A stretch of DNA of 64,000 nt from Pseudisothecium myosuroides (Eukaryota > Streptophyta > Bryopsida > Hypnales > Lembophyllaceae), in the NCBI GenBank assembly GCA_951799445.1, contig OX637290.1, positions 33,040,987-33,104,986 of the forward strand. The letters run 5' to 3'. The notes below the pieces were generated by a model. The model saw only the letters and a list, made by a program, of their open reading frames with translations. It did not search any database and was not told where the DNA came from. Position numbers and translations under genes: made by a program. Positions within the stretch are counted from its first letter, which is position 1. Every line of letters starts with the position of its first letter. Shown here in pieces: positions 39,427 through 50,024 of the stretch.

Positions 39427-40750
39427 GTCCTCAAAGTTTGGCAGGGGGGGGGCTGGGCAGCCCCTTCAGTTGGGCGGTTTAGCCTGCCTAGCCCCTCGAG
39501 TTGGGCAGGGGGACTTGCCCAGCCCCTAAAGTTGGACGGGGTGCCTACGTAGCCCCTTCAGTTGGGCAGGGGGACTTGCCCAGCCCCTAAAGTTGGACGG
39601 GGTGCCTACGTAGCCCCTTCAGTTGGGCAGGGGGCACTGCCCACCCCCTCGGCTTGGGCGAGGGGTCTGCCTAGTCCGTCTAGTCGGGTAGGGGGCTGCC
39701 GAACCCCTATCATCGGCAAGGGGGGCCGCCAAATCCCTTGAGTGGGTCGAGGGGGGGCTAGAGGCCTCCCGAACCCCTCGAGTTGGGCGGAGGGAGGCTA
39801 CAGAATCCCTCGAGTCGGGCGGTTTAGGGCTGCAGAACCCCTCGAGTCGGACGGGGGGGGGGGCTGCAGAACCCCTTGAGTCGAGAGGGGGGGCTATTGA
39901 ACCCCTCAAGTCCGACGGAGGGGTGGCTGCAGAACCCCTTGAGTCGGACCGGGGGGGCTGCAGAACCCCTCGAGACGAGAGGGGGGGCTGCAGAATCCCT
40001 CGAGTCGGACCGGGGGTGTGTGCAGAACCCCTCAAGTCGAGAAGGGGGTTGCTGAACCCCTTGAGTCGGACCAGGGGTGTGTGCAGAATCCTTCGAGTTG
40101 AGAGGGGGGGCTACTGCACCCCTCGAGTCCGACGGAGGATGTAGGGCCAGAACCCTTCGAGTCGGGCGGGGGGGCCTATTCGACCCCTCGAGTTGGATTG
40201 GGGGGGGCTGGGCAGCCCTTCTTGTCGGTTGAGGGGGTGCTGTTGAATCCCTCTTATCGGGTGGGGGGGGGAACCCTCCAGTTGGACAGGGAGACAGGGT
40301 AGGTAGACAGGTCGAGCTGCCCAGCCACTGGAGTTGGGCTAGGTACGGCAAGGCTGGGAGGTTGGGCAACTGAACCCCTCTAGTTGATCTGGAGTAGGGC
40401 TGGATAAGATGGGGTCGGCCATGGTAGGGTAGCCCAGCCCCTCTAGTTGGCCTGGGTAAGGTCGGGCAGGGTAGGGCGTAGAGGTGGGCAGCCCAGCCCC
40501 TCTAGTTGGGCTGGGTACGGTCGGTCAAGGCAGATCAGGGTAGGGAGGTGGGCAATCCAACCTCTCTAGTTGGGCTGGGTAGGATCGAGCTGGGCTGGAT
40601 AGGAAGGCCGGACAACTGAGACCCTGTAATTGGGTTGGGTAGAATTGAGCAGGGCAGGGCAGGGAGGCCGGGCTTACGAGGCCCTCGAGTTCGGCTGGGC
40701 TGGTAGGCCAGGCTGCTCAACCCCTTCACTTGAGTTGCAAGGGCCATTCC
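39427..40750. repeat. G-rich minisatellite with self-complementary units
   Basis: Units of about 30-45 bp combine a G-run (up to 12 G), CTGCAGAA and CCCCTCGAGTCGGAC, in dozens of imperfect copies. The plus strand is strongly G-skewed. Each unit can pair G-runs with CCCC inside the unit. The long minus-strand frames here (39619-40035, 39824-40369) are repeat translations (SRGSAAPP-like), not credible genes. Units become longer and looser after about 40300. Confidence 0.85.
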
Positions 40751-41013
40751 CAATGCAGTGGGCATTGTAGGGTACGCTAAAAGTTTTTACGATCTAGCAT
40801 TGTAGGATTCGTTTAGCATTGAGGGTTTAGGCTTCCTTAGGTTTAGGATTATATATTGTGATTAAGCATGCATACCAAATAAATTTTTGGGGTAGGAGCA
40901 TATTGAGTCCGAGAATAACATCAAATACAAATATAATAGAAAATGAAAATCCTGAAAATGAAGTTTATGCACGCCATCCATCCATAGAACTGGATAAGAG
41001 AAAGTCACATAGA
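40751..41013. other. AT-rich spacer
   Basis: This lies between the G-rich minisatellite and the 3' end of the methylase-like gene. It may include that gene's 3' UTR. Confidence 0.4.
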
Positions 41014-41353
41014 CTAGGCTGAGGTCGAACTACCCTTACTATATGATGACTGCGAGTCAGACTCCATGGCGCAATCATCTATGAATTGGAGAGCACGAGG
41101 ATCTACCAAATAGGCCCTAGAAGTGGGCTTCGGGTTCTGTAACACAAAATCCCTGGAAATAGCCTCTGCATAAACAGGTAGCTGAAATGGTTTTGTAGGG
41201 CTAGGAAAAAAGCCCGAATTGGCAAAGAAAGGGATTTGCCGGGAGGACCTCACTTCTTTGGCTTTCCTACGAACACCATGAAACAAGATATTAGAATATG
41301 AGAAAGTAAGATGAATCGATAGAAACGACAAAATCGAACAAGGTGAAACTTAC

Positions 41354-42366
41354 TTACTGAATCGAGAGGTCTTTTTCATAGGCTCTGCAGGGACATCTTC
41401 CTCGTCCAAGTCTATAAGGTCATCCGCTGGTTGGGGTGGTGGTGGTCGTACAATCGCAGTGGTGCGCATGCCTGGAGCGATAAGTGCATTGAAGATGGCC
41501 TTGTCCCCTTCGAATGCCAGTATATGCTGACATGAAGCGCGGCATGCCTGAATGGTTGAACCTGCAATCACAATAAATATGATAAAAAAAACTGAGAAGC
41601 TGAAATACAAAGTACGGTACCGTGCATATGAAACCGATGAATTCAAGAGCCGTACCTGTCGCCGCTATGCAATCCACGATGACGTCGCCTGGTTGCGTGA
41701 GCCCCTCCACTAGCATCTGCATGAATTGCCGGGACTTCTCTCGAGGGCCCCGCCATGGTATAGCCGCCGCATTCATGTTGAGGTCTGATTGAAAGCAAAG
41801 ATTGGAAAAGATGTCGTCCTTGCCTACAGTGACCCCAACGGCGTGATGTGATGGAACAAACTGGAATGGAAATTCCTCCACTATCATCGGTCCCGAATTC
41901 TTCACCAATAGAGAGATGGAGAAGCGCTTAGTCTGCAAAAGAACAGAAGTTAGAAATCGCAAAACAAAGAATGAAAGTTAAACATTAGAAGACGAGATGC
42001 TCGAAGAGTTATTACCGTTTTCGCAGGATCTACTGCTGACGTTAAGTGGAGGTGGTTGTTGCCAAAGTAAGTGTCCAGTATGCGAAAGTCATATTCGTCA
42101 CAGCAACCCTTGAGCTTGCTTCGATGTATCTTGAAAAGGCTAGGATACATCACCAACAACCCGCCTTTGTCGTGCAGGTACTCCTGCGCAAGGTCAAACA
42201 CGCCTAATAGCACATCTCCGGAGAATTCATTCCATTTGGGAATGGGTGCTGGCGGTGCGGAAATGGTAGGGACGTGGAGTCCTTCTAGGAGGTCGACAAT
42301 GATCAAGTTGACAGCATGTTGCGTGCTGAGATTGCCGTCGAAAAAGCGATCTTTGTCATTGGAATG
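41354..42366 (-). other. Beta-class DNA methyltransferase-like module of the fusion gene
   Basis: Exons 42016-42366, 41656-41932 and 41354-41561. The order is motif IV-like (NLIIVDLLEG), then a Rossmann strand segment (KGGLLVMYPS), then the WRGPREKSRQFMQML segment. A glycine-loop motif I (GDVIVDCIAATGSTIQAC) and an acidic strand (HILAFEGDK) follow. IV before I is the beta-class (N6_N4_Mtase) arrangement. In the bacterial family motif IV is (D/N/S)PP(Y/F/W); here it reads DLL, so the catalytic residues are lost. The S-adenosylmethionine loop is recognisable. It is more likely a binding module or dead enzyme than an active methylase. Confidence 0.6.
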
Positions 42367-43389
42367 CTGGAAAGGACATGCAGTGAGCAGAAAATTAGAA
42401 CGCCATCCATGTTTGCAGTACTAACAAACATGATGCCAGCAACCTCTAAGAGCCAGAGCACGTGGCCTATTCAGATACCACAATGTGAATGAGACTCGTA
42501 TAAAGAAGAAGCCAAGACAAGACGTAGGAAACGAACCATGGCCAAGAAGGCTTCGACGCTCTGATGCTCTTTGTCACCATCTTTCAGACTTCCCAATGAC
42601 AAGTTGAGGATGCACTCGTCGACGTCGGGGACTGGATCTAGATTCTGTGCAGTCGGTGTCAGACCATGCACCAGTCGCTCTTGAGTGAGTGAGAACCCGG
42701 AGGACGTGTCCTTCATGTCAGCCGCGCTCGTAGCTGGCTCTGGTAAGGGTGTCTCGGCCTTCCTCTTTATTCCCTTCTTCTTCGCCTTCTCAACCTTCTT
42801 AGCCTCCTTTGCAGCCTCCCTCTCTGCCTTGACCGCCAAGCGCTTCTTCTTGTTGTCCTCTGTCTTCTTCTGTGCTTCTTCCCATTTCTCCGCCTTCTTC
42901 TTGTCAGTCACCTCCCTTCGTGCGATAGCTTTTACTCGAGCTTCGTCATCCAACCCTACAAATTCATCGTACTCGGGCTTGAGGTCGGAAGCTTCCTTCA
43001 ATCTGTTGAAGAGTGCCTGTTCTTCTGGCGGAGTGGTGCCGACATTGCACTCCAAGTACCATGGGCACGCCTGCAAATGCGGAGTGGTCCATAACCGCAA
43101 CTGGAATGAAGAAAACATGTAGTCGGATGACGATCTGTCCAGCCAAGTTGTAAGGAACGGCGGTAAATCGGCCTTCTGTATAGCCTTCTTGGCATACAAC
43201 TCAGACTTGAAATACTTGAGATAGTCATTTACAGAGGACACGGAATGAGATGACAAATTATTATGTCAATTCAAATAGAACTTAGGCATGGTCACTGCGG
43301 AGGTGGAAGCACTTAAGGTCCACATCCTGAATCACACATTGTCTGTATGAAATGTGACCACATGGAGAATGAGCAAGAGGTGCCCCCCA

Positions 43390-43600
43390 AATGGAGGCAT
43401 CCCGGTACCGCTCCACCATCCTGCCATGCCGACGTCTTAAGAAAACGTGACCAATAATTCCCTCTGGAAGCATTATAAACTGCCACAGAATTGAAATTTT
43501 CTGAGACAAGTGCAAGAGGTGACCACACTAGGACACCCTCTCGGTACCGAGAGGCCCTTCCAGCCTGCCTACGTCTTGGGACAACGACACTTACAGTACT
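43390..43600. repeat. Two diverged copies of the GGTACC palindromic element in an intron-like gap
   Basis: One copy carries the perfect palindrome CCTCTCGGTACCGAGAGG at 43537-43554. The other has a decayed core (CCCGGTACCG, about 43401). Both start with GCAAGAGGTG. They lie between exons five and six of the methylase-like gene. The same palindrome recurs four times in the satellite at 46.9-49.2 kb and once just before it (46532-46549). Confidence 0.8.
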
Positions 43601-45058
43601 GAACTGAAATATTCCATACTCGATTCAGACCTTGTATGAAGTATAGTATTGGCAACTGGCGGCTTCTCTAAGAAACTCTCATGTTATCTAGAGCGCCATT
43701 AGACATCCGTACGTCAAGGTAAACCCTATATCATACTCCAAATAAATTGAAATCTGAAAGATCAATTACCGGTAAAGCAACCTCTTCATTGCCTTTGTCG
43801 CTCCTCTGAAGTCCAAGAAATTGTCTGATTTCTTAAAGGAGTCCAACCCCTTGAAAGCGCCGGTGTATGCCACGTCCCAGAGCTTCATTCTCCAGTCCTC
43901 CAAGTATTTGGACAATGACTGAGGCTCCGTCGGAACATCCATGTTGATAGGAATGTTGTCTGCCTTGCAGACTGTGTCAAACAAGGAGAGAGTTGACTCC
44001 TCTAACTGCCAAGCCAATCGGGGATTATGCGAAGTCAGAAAAATATCACGAACAAGAAGACTGAGATAGAGGTGCAAAACGGAAGTACAGGGTCAAGAAC
44101 GTAATCTTATTCAACATAAAAAAATCCGAATATTAGTACTTACCCCAGTATACCAACAAGCCCTCGCCAAGAAGAGAGTTAACTTGTCCTCGTTTACAAG
44201 CCGGGGTGGAAATCTCCGAGCCTCCCTTGTAGGAGGAGATGCGTTCATCCACTTCAGCCATCTTACTTTGTGTTCTGAAGAAGCATTTGCAGAAACTAGA
44301 ATCTGCAATTTCTCGAGGGTCAACTCCGGCATCGTATACAGACTCCAGTGCCTCTCGATCTGTACATTACCACCGACATCGCGGATTAGAGAGAATACAA
44401 ACACCATGGATAGGCATTTCATTGAAGGAATAAAGGAAATATATGTACCTCCTGAAGGAACTCCGGACCTAGAGTAGGAGCCGCCACGGAGACTATTTTA
44501 GATAGCTTTTGCCGGTTCGATGCCTTTGCCTCCTTAATCGCCTTCCTCATTGCCGTCGCCACACCATCTGGCATGACCTCATCCTTCGAAGTATCCTTGT
44601 GATACTTTCGAACTGCCATATCCGCGGCAGCCAATATCTCTTGCTGTTACAGCTTGAGGCCCCAAACAAGAGTTGAGTTTAGTAATCCCCTCCATGTTAA
44701 AATAACGAGATGAAAAGCACAATTTCCACAAAGCGAACGTGTGTTACTTACCTTGAATATAAACGACGAGAACACCTCGAGGGGCATCGAATACTAGGAT
44801 GGCTGTGCATACTGCTTGCATAGCAATAGCTCCTCGGGAGTGAGAAGCTCTTGGAACTTCTCGACGTCCATGACACCATACTTTTGCACTCGATACAAAG
44901 TGTGCACCAGATTAGTCTTGACGTGTGAATTCTCGGTTTGCCTGAAATTCAATAAACGCAAGATTGTTAGATATCGAAATCAATGATCCAGTTACCTCTT
45001 CAACGGTAAACAATGAAAGGAATTGGGGAAAGTCCTTATGAGAGTATAGAAATCTTAC

Positions 45059-45708
45059 TGATTAATGTCATGCATAACCTGCATGGCTGTGCTGATTCGA
45101 CTCCTTGTGTCTAGAACAATAGAGTCAACAGAATAGTGCCAATCAATGTTGGCGGAGTGCTTTCGCTTGATATGATTCATCCAAGCAATACGGTGATGAT
45201 TTCCATCACAGACGAAGAATTTGTAATCCACTAAATGCTTCAGAATAGGCTGAGAAAGAAGCTGGGCATTGAACTTGTCATTGACCTGGTTCCACAGCGG
45301 TCCCCACTCTGCCTTCTCTGCAGTTGAAAACATCTCAGTCTGACCGGACTCGTCTGCAATAGACACATAGAAGACTCGAGCACCCTCCTCGTAACCATAT
45401 GAAAACTAATTCTCGAGCTGCACTAGGTCATAGTCCAAAGTAGGATGAACCATCGGCATGGGAATCATGCGGCATAGAGGAATGCGCATCCTCGACAAGT
45501 CCGATGAGGTCAGCTTCAAGCTGGCTATAGTGGACACGATATCCATCTTCTGTGTCTTCCGAATGTCGTCCTCCAACAAGTCAATTCCAACACCCGAAAT
45601 GCACCCCTCGTCATTCTCGGCCACACTAAAGAACTCCACAGGTGGATCTACGACCTTGTCACCCTGAACTGGAACAGATGTGCATGTGTTGGATGGTTCC
45701 ACTTCCAT
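45059..45708 (-). other. ParB/sulfiredoxin-like module of the fusion gene
   Basis: This exon encodes a segment beginning SDLSRMRIPLCRMIPMPM, which resembles the ParB N-terminal strand ('I.P...I.PNP' type). It continues to FFVCDGNHHRIAWM, a match to the ParB/Srx signature (D-G-x-H-R-x-x-A). The segment WHYSVDSIVLDT then closes the small fold. In prokaryotic families this fold binds or hydrolyses nucleotides and can act on DNA. The TAG at 45406-45408 lies between the first strand and the DGNHHR motif. Assignment is by motif only. Confidence 0.6.
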
Positions 45709-46480
45709 TGTCTGCGTAGGTTACACAACGTAGTAAGAAATATTAGACTTAAACAAGTTTATTAAATGATGAAATTTATGTGAACTCAAGTAAGAAAGAT
45801 GTGAACAGAGAATCCAGTCCACCGAGGATATCATTAACTGGCGTGATGCTAAACCATACATATTTTTTCTGACACACTCATCACAGGTTTCGGTCAAAGA
45901 CCACATGAACACCTCTCTGTGAGAGGCATATATCGACCACAACAATAAATTAGAATGTCATCATCCGTAAGTAAACGGGATGTGACCTCTACAAAGTTGT
46001 GATTGCAGGTGCAGAAATCTGTACTAGGTGAAGGAGATGAATTGAGTTCCTCTTCAAGATTCTCCCCTACCGAGGTACACGTTGAGTGACTATGATCATT
46101 GTGCCCTTGTCCATGGATGTGACCAACTGCCGCCCCGGATCCAAGTGTGCTTACCGGAGGTAACGCGATAGGTTGAACCCCAAGCGTGTCACGGCTAACC
46201 TCTTCATTGGCTAGCAATTAACTTCCCTCAGTAGAGACAATCTCTGCCTCCCTCTGAAAAATTCATAGAAATATCATAGGATGTCAAGATAGACAATACA
46301 TAGCAATTAAAGAATGAGACTCGGTCGACCTTCACTAGCTGAAGTGAACCCTAATGAACTAGAAGAGAAACTGAATACCATGACCCAATTTGGAATTGTA
46401 CACCAAGTAAAGAGCGACATCAATCCGATAAGACCATAGAAATTCCGGAACCAAAAGAAATAAAGTGGGAGACAATTCCC
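45709..46480 (-). other. 5' region of the ParB/methylase-like gene
   Basis: The minus-strand frame 45894-46217 stays open for 107 codons with no ATG. It is Ser/Thr/His-rich and may be an upstream exon. The acceptor at 45709-45711 (CGCAG just before the ATG exon) supports an upstream exon. No promoter could be fixed. Confidence 0.35.
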
Positions 46481-46493
46481 CACTCCGGGGAAA

Positions 46494-46580
46494 TATAATT
46501 CTGTGCGCAAGAGTCTCCCCCGCCCTGGACCCCTCTCGGTACCGAGAGGCCCTCTGGGAGGGCCACCCTCTTGCGTAGGT
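46494..46580. repeat. Diverged hairpin element with the 18-bp palindrome
   Basis: GCGCAAGAG...CCTCTCGGTACCGAGAGG...CCTCTTGCG (palindrome 46532-46549) with a following GCTGCC-type hairpin. It is the same architecture as the four satellite copies to the right but clearly older. Confidence 0.75.
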
Positions 46581-46659
46581 GCTGCCTTCGGCTGGCAGCT
46601 GGAAGGACCCAATCTGAATCTTTATAATTAAAAAAATATCGGGAATTGCGCATGACCAA

Positions 46660-49600
46660 CAGCCTGTTCAGGGGGGGAGGGATTAGTCCTCCCCTTCCGA
46701 CAATCTAAGCAAACTACATTAAAAAAATGGAGAGGGATCAGTCCTCTTCTTCCGAGAATCTGAACATGTCGATAAAAAAAAGGGGAGGGGGATCAGGTCC
46801 TCCCCTTCCGACAATCTAAGCAAACTACATTAAAAAAATGGAGAGGGATCAGTCCTCTTCTTCCGAGAATCTGAACATGTCGATAAAAAAAAGGGGAGGG
46901 ATCAGGTCCTCCCCTTCCGAAGCATGAATCCTGGTTCAAAAAAAAAAAGAATTGCGCAAGACGAGGCCCCTCTTGGGACCCCTCTCGGTACCGAGAGGCC
47001 CCCTGGGGGGTCCTCCCTCTTGCGCAACTGCTGCCTTCGGGTAGCAGCAGCCACCTTTACACTGAATCTTTTTTTTTTTTTTAAATTTCGCGACACTGAC
47101 CACTCGATAGCCCTGTTCGTGTGGGGAGGGATCAGATCCTCCCCTTCCGACAATCTGAGCAGCCTAGATAAAAAAAATGGAGAGGGATCGGTCCACTCCT
47201 TCCGAGAATCTAAACATCGAGATAAAAAAATGGGGAGGGATCAGGTCCTCCCCTTCTGAGAATCTGAGCAACCTTGATTAAAAAAAATGGGGAGGGATCA
47301 GTTCCTCTCCTTCTGAGAATCTGAGCAACCTAGATAAAAAAAATGGGGAGGGATCGGGTCCTCCCCTTCCGAGAATCTAAACGACGAGATAAAAAATGTG
47401 GGGAGGGATCAGGTCCACCCCTTCCGAGAATCTGAGCAACCTTGATAATAAAAATGAGGAGGGATCAGTCCACTCCTTCCGAGAATCTAAACATTGAGAT
47501 AAAAAAATGGGGAGGGATCAGGTCCTCTCGTTCCGGAAATCTAAACATTGAGATAAAAAAATGGGGAGGGATCAGGTCCTCTCGTTCCGGAAATCTAAAC
47601 ATTGAGATAAAAATGTGGGGAGGGATCAGGTCCTCCCCTTTCAAGAATCTGAGCCACCTAGATTAAAAAAATGGGGAGGGATCAGTCCTCGCCTTCCGAC
47701 AATCTCAGAAACCTAGATAAAAAGAATGGGGTGGGATCAGGTCCTCCCCTTCGGTAAGTCTAAACATCGAGATAAAAATGTGGGGAGGGATCAGGTCCTC
47801 CCCTTCCGAGAATCTGAGCAACCTTGATAAAAAAAATGGGGAGGGATCAGTCCTCTCCGTCCGAGAATCAGAACATCGAGATAAAAAAAAAGGGGAGGGA
47901 TCAAGTCCTCCCCTTCTGAAGCATGAATTCTGGTTCAAAAAAAAAAAAGAATTGCGCAAGACGAGGCCCCTCTTGGGACCCCTCTCGGTACCGAGAGGCC
48001 CCCTGGGGGGTCCTCCCTCTTGCGTAGCTGCTGCCTTCGGGTAGCAGCAGCCACCTTTAAACTGAATCTTTTTTTAAAAAAAAAATTTCGCGACACTGAC
48101 CACTCGACAGCCCTGTTCGTGTGGGGAGGGATCAGATCCTCCCCTTCCAACAATCTGAGCAGCCTAGATAAAAAAAATGGGGAGGGATCGGTCCACTCCT
48201 TTCGAGAATCTAAACATCGAGATAAAAAAATGGGGAGGGATCAGGTCCTCCCCTTCCGTAAATCAAAACATCGACATAAAAATGTGGGGAGGGATTAGTT
48301 CCTCCCCTTCTGGGAATCTGAGCAACCTAGATAAAAAAAATGGGGAGGGATCGGGTCCTCCCCTTCCGAGAATCTAAACGACGAGATAAAAAATGTGGGG
48401 AGGGATCAGGTCCACCCCTTCCGAGAATCTAAGCAACCTTGATAATAAAAATGGGGAGGGATCAGTCCTCTCCTTCCGAGAATCAGAACATTGAGATAGA
48501 AAAAAAGAGGAGGGATCAGGTCCTCCCCTTCCGAAGCATGAATCCTGGTTCAAAAAAAAAAAGAATTGCGCAAGACGAGGCCCCTCTTGGGACCCCTCTC
48601 GGTACCGAGAGGCCCCCTAGGGGGTCCTCCCTCTTGTGCAGCTGCTGCCTTCGGGTAGCAGCAGCCACCTTTAAATTGAATCTTTTTTTTTTTTTTAAAT
48701 TTCGCGACACTGGCCACTCGACAGCCCTGTTTGTGTGGGGAGGGGTCAGATCCTCCCCTTCCGACAATCTGAGCAGCCTAGATAAAAAAAATAGAGAGGG
48801 ATCGGTCTATTCCTTCCGAGAATCTAAACATCGAGATAAAAAAATGGGGAGGGATCAGGTCTTCCCCTTCCGTAAATCAAAACATCAAGATAAAAATGTG
48901 GGGAGGGATAAGGTCCTCTCCTTATGAGAATCTGAGCAACCTTGATTAAAAAAAATGAGGAGGGATCAGGTTCTCCCCTTCCGAGAATCTGAGCAACCTT
49001 GATAAAAAAAATGGGGAGGGATCAGTCCTCTCTTTCCGAGAATCAGAACATCGAGATAAAAAAAAAGGGGAGGTATCAAGTCCTGCCCTTCCGAAGCATG
49101 AATTCTAGTTCAAAAAAAAAAGAGAATTGCGCAAGACGAGGCCCCTCTTGGGACCCCTCTCGGTACCGAGAGGCCCCCTAGGGGGTCCTCCCTCTTGCGC
49201 AGCTGCTGCCTTCGGGTAGCAGCAGCCACCTTTAAACTGAATCTTTTTTTTTTTTTAAATTTCGCGACACTGACCACTCGATAGCCCTGTTCGTGTGGGG
49301 AGGGATCAGATCCTCCCCTTCCGACAATCTGAGCAGCCTAGATAAAAAAAATGGAGAGGGATCGGTCCACTCCTTCCGAGAATCTAAACATCGAGATAAA
49401 AAAATGGGGAGGGATCAAGTCCTCCCCTTCCGTAAATCTAAACATCGAGATAAAAATGTGGGGAGGGATTAGGTCTTCCCCTTCTGAAAATCTGAGCAAC
49501 CTAGATAAAAAAAATGGGGAGGGATCGGGTCCTCCCCTTTCGAGAATCAAAACGACGAGATAAAAAATGTGGGGAGGGATCAGGTCCACCCCTTCCGAGA

Positions 49601-49995
49601 ATCTGAGCAACCTTGATAATAAAAATGGGGAGGGATCAGTCCACTCCTTCTGAGAATCTAAACATTGAGATAAAAAAATGGGGAGGGATCAGGTCCTCCC
49701 GTTCCGAAAATCTAAACATCGAGATAAAAATGTGGGGAGGGATCAGGTCCTCCCCTTCCGAGAATCTGAGCCACCTAGATTAAAAAAAATGGGGAGGGAT
49801 CAGTCCTCGCCTTCCGACAATCTCAGAAACCTAGATAAAAAGAATGGGGTGGGATCAAGTCCTCCCCTTCGATAAATCTAAACATCGAGATAAAAATGTG
49901 GGGAGGGATCAGGTCCTCCCCTTCCGAGAATCTGAGCAACCTTAATAAAAAAAATGGGGTGGGATCATTCCTCTCCTACCGAGAATCAGAACATC
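46660..49995. repeat. Satellite array of hairpin-forming GATC units with higher-order structure
   Basis: Several dozen units of about 51-60 bp carry GGGGAGGGATCAGGTCCTCC, TTCCGAGAATCTGAGCAACC (or TCTAAACATCGAGA) and an A-rich tail. Each unit holds an inverted repeat (GGGGAGG against CCTCCCC around GATC). Four higher-order blocks start with an 80-bp imperfect palindrome (GCGCAAGA...TCTTGCGC; perfect cores at 46981-46998, 47991-48008, 48595-48612 and 49156-49173). A GCTGCTGCC/GGTAGCAGC hairpin and a T-run follow each. Open frames on both strands are repeat translations. The array stops abruptly at a CACTA terminus. Confidence 0.9.
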
Positions 49996-50024
49996 CACTA
50001 CAAGAAAAAACAGTGTCCAACTGA

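Larger units (their letters stand above)
41014..45708 (-). pseudogene. ParB-like / DNA-methyltransferase-like fusion gene with two in-frame TAG codons
   Basis: Minus-strand exons with GT-AG borders: 45059-45708, 44752-44941, 44449-44643, 44144-44359, 43770-44005, about 43230-42537, 42016-42366, 41656-41932, 41354-41561 and 41014-41266. All phases agree except the acceptor of the sixth exon, which I could not place. The predicted product is about 1000 residues: a ParB-like module, an all-helical-looking middle, a Lys/Glu-rich segment with a basic KKKGIKRK motif (likely nuclear), and a methyltransferase-like C-terminus. TAG interrupts it at 45406-45408 and 44794-44796; both fit a former CAG. 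A further 5' exon may lie upstream (45894-46217 is open). Splice sites and frame are otherwise preserved, so decay is recent, or the text is read despite the stops. ParB-N plus N6/N4 methylase fusions are familiar in phages and bacterial mobile elements. A precise function in a plant nucleus is unknown. Confidence 0.65.

Noticed and set aside
39619..40369. Long minus-strand open frames (138 and 181 codons)
   Set aside because: They are translations of a G-rich tandem repeat (SRGSAAPP-like periodicity) with no start context or family match.
45406..45408. Repair of TAG to CAG by U-to-C RNA editing, as in hornwort and fern organelles
   Set aside because: That editing is organellar; this locus is nuclear with spliceosomal introns, so DNA-level deamination is simpler.
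46978..49205. CRISPR-like array reading of regularly spaced palindromes
   Set aside because: The spacers are themselves repeats, the setting is a plant nuclear genome, and no cas genes are present.
46902..49610. Many open frames on both strands (for example 48439-48927, 162 codons)
   Set aside because: They are satellite translations; the same peptide words recur with the DNA repeat period and on both strands.
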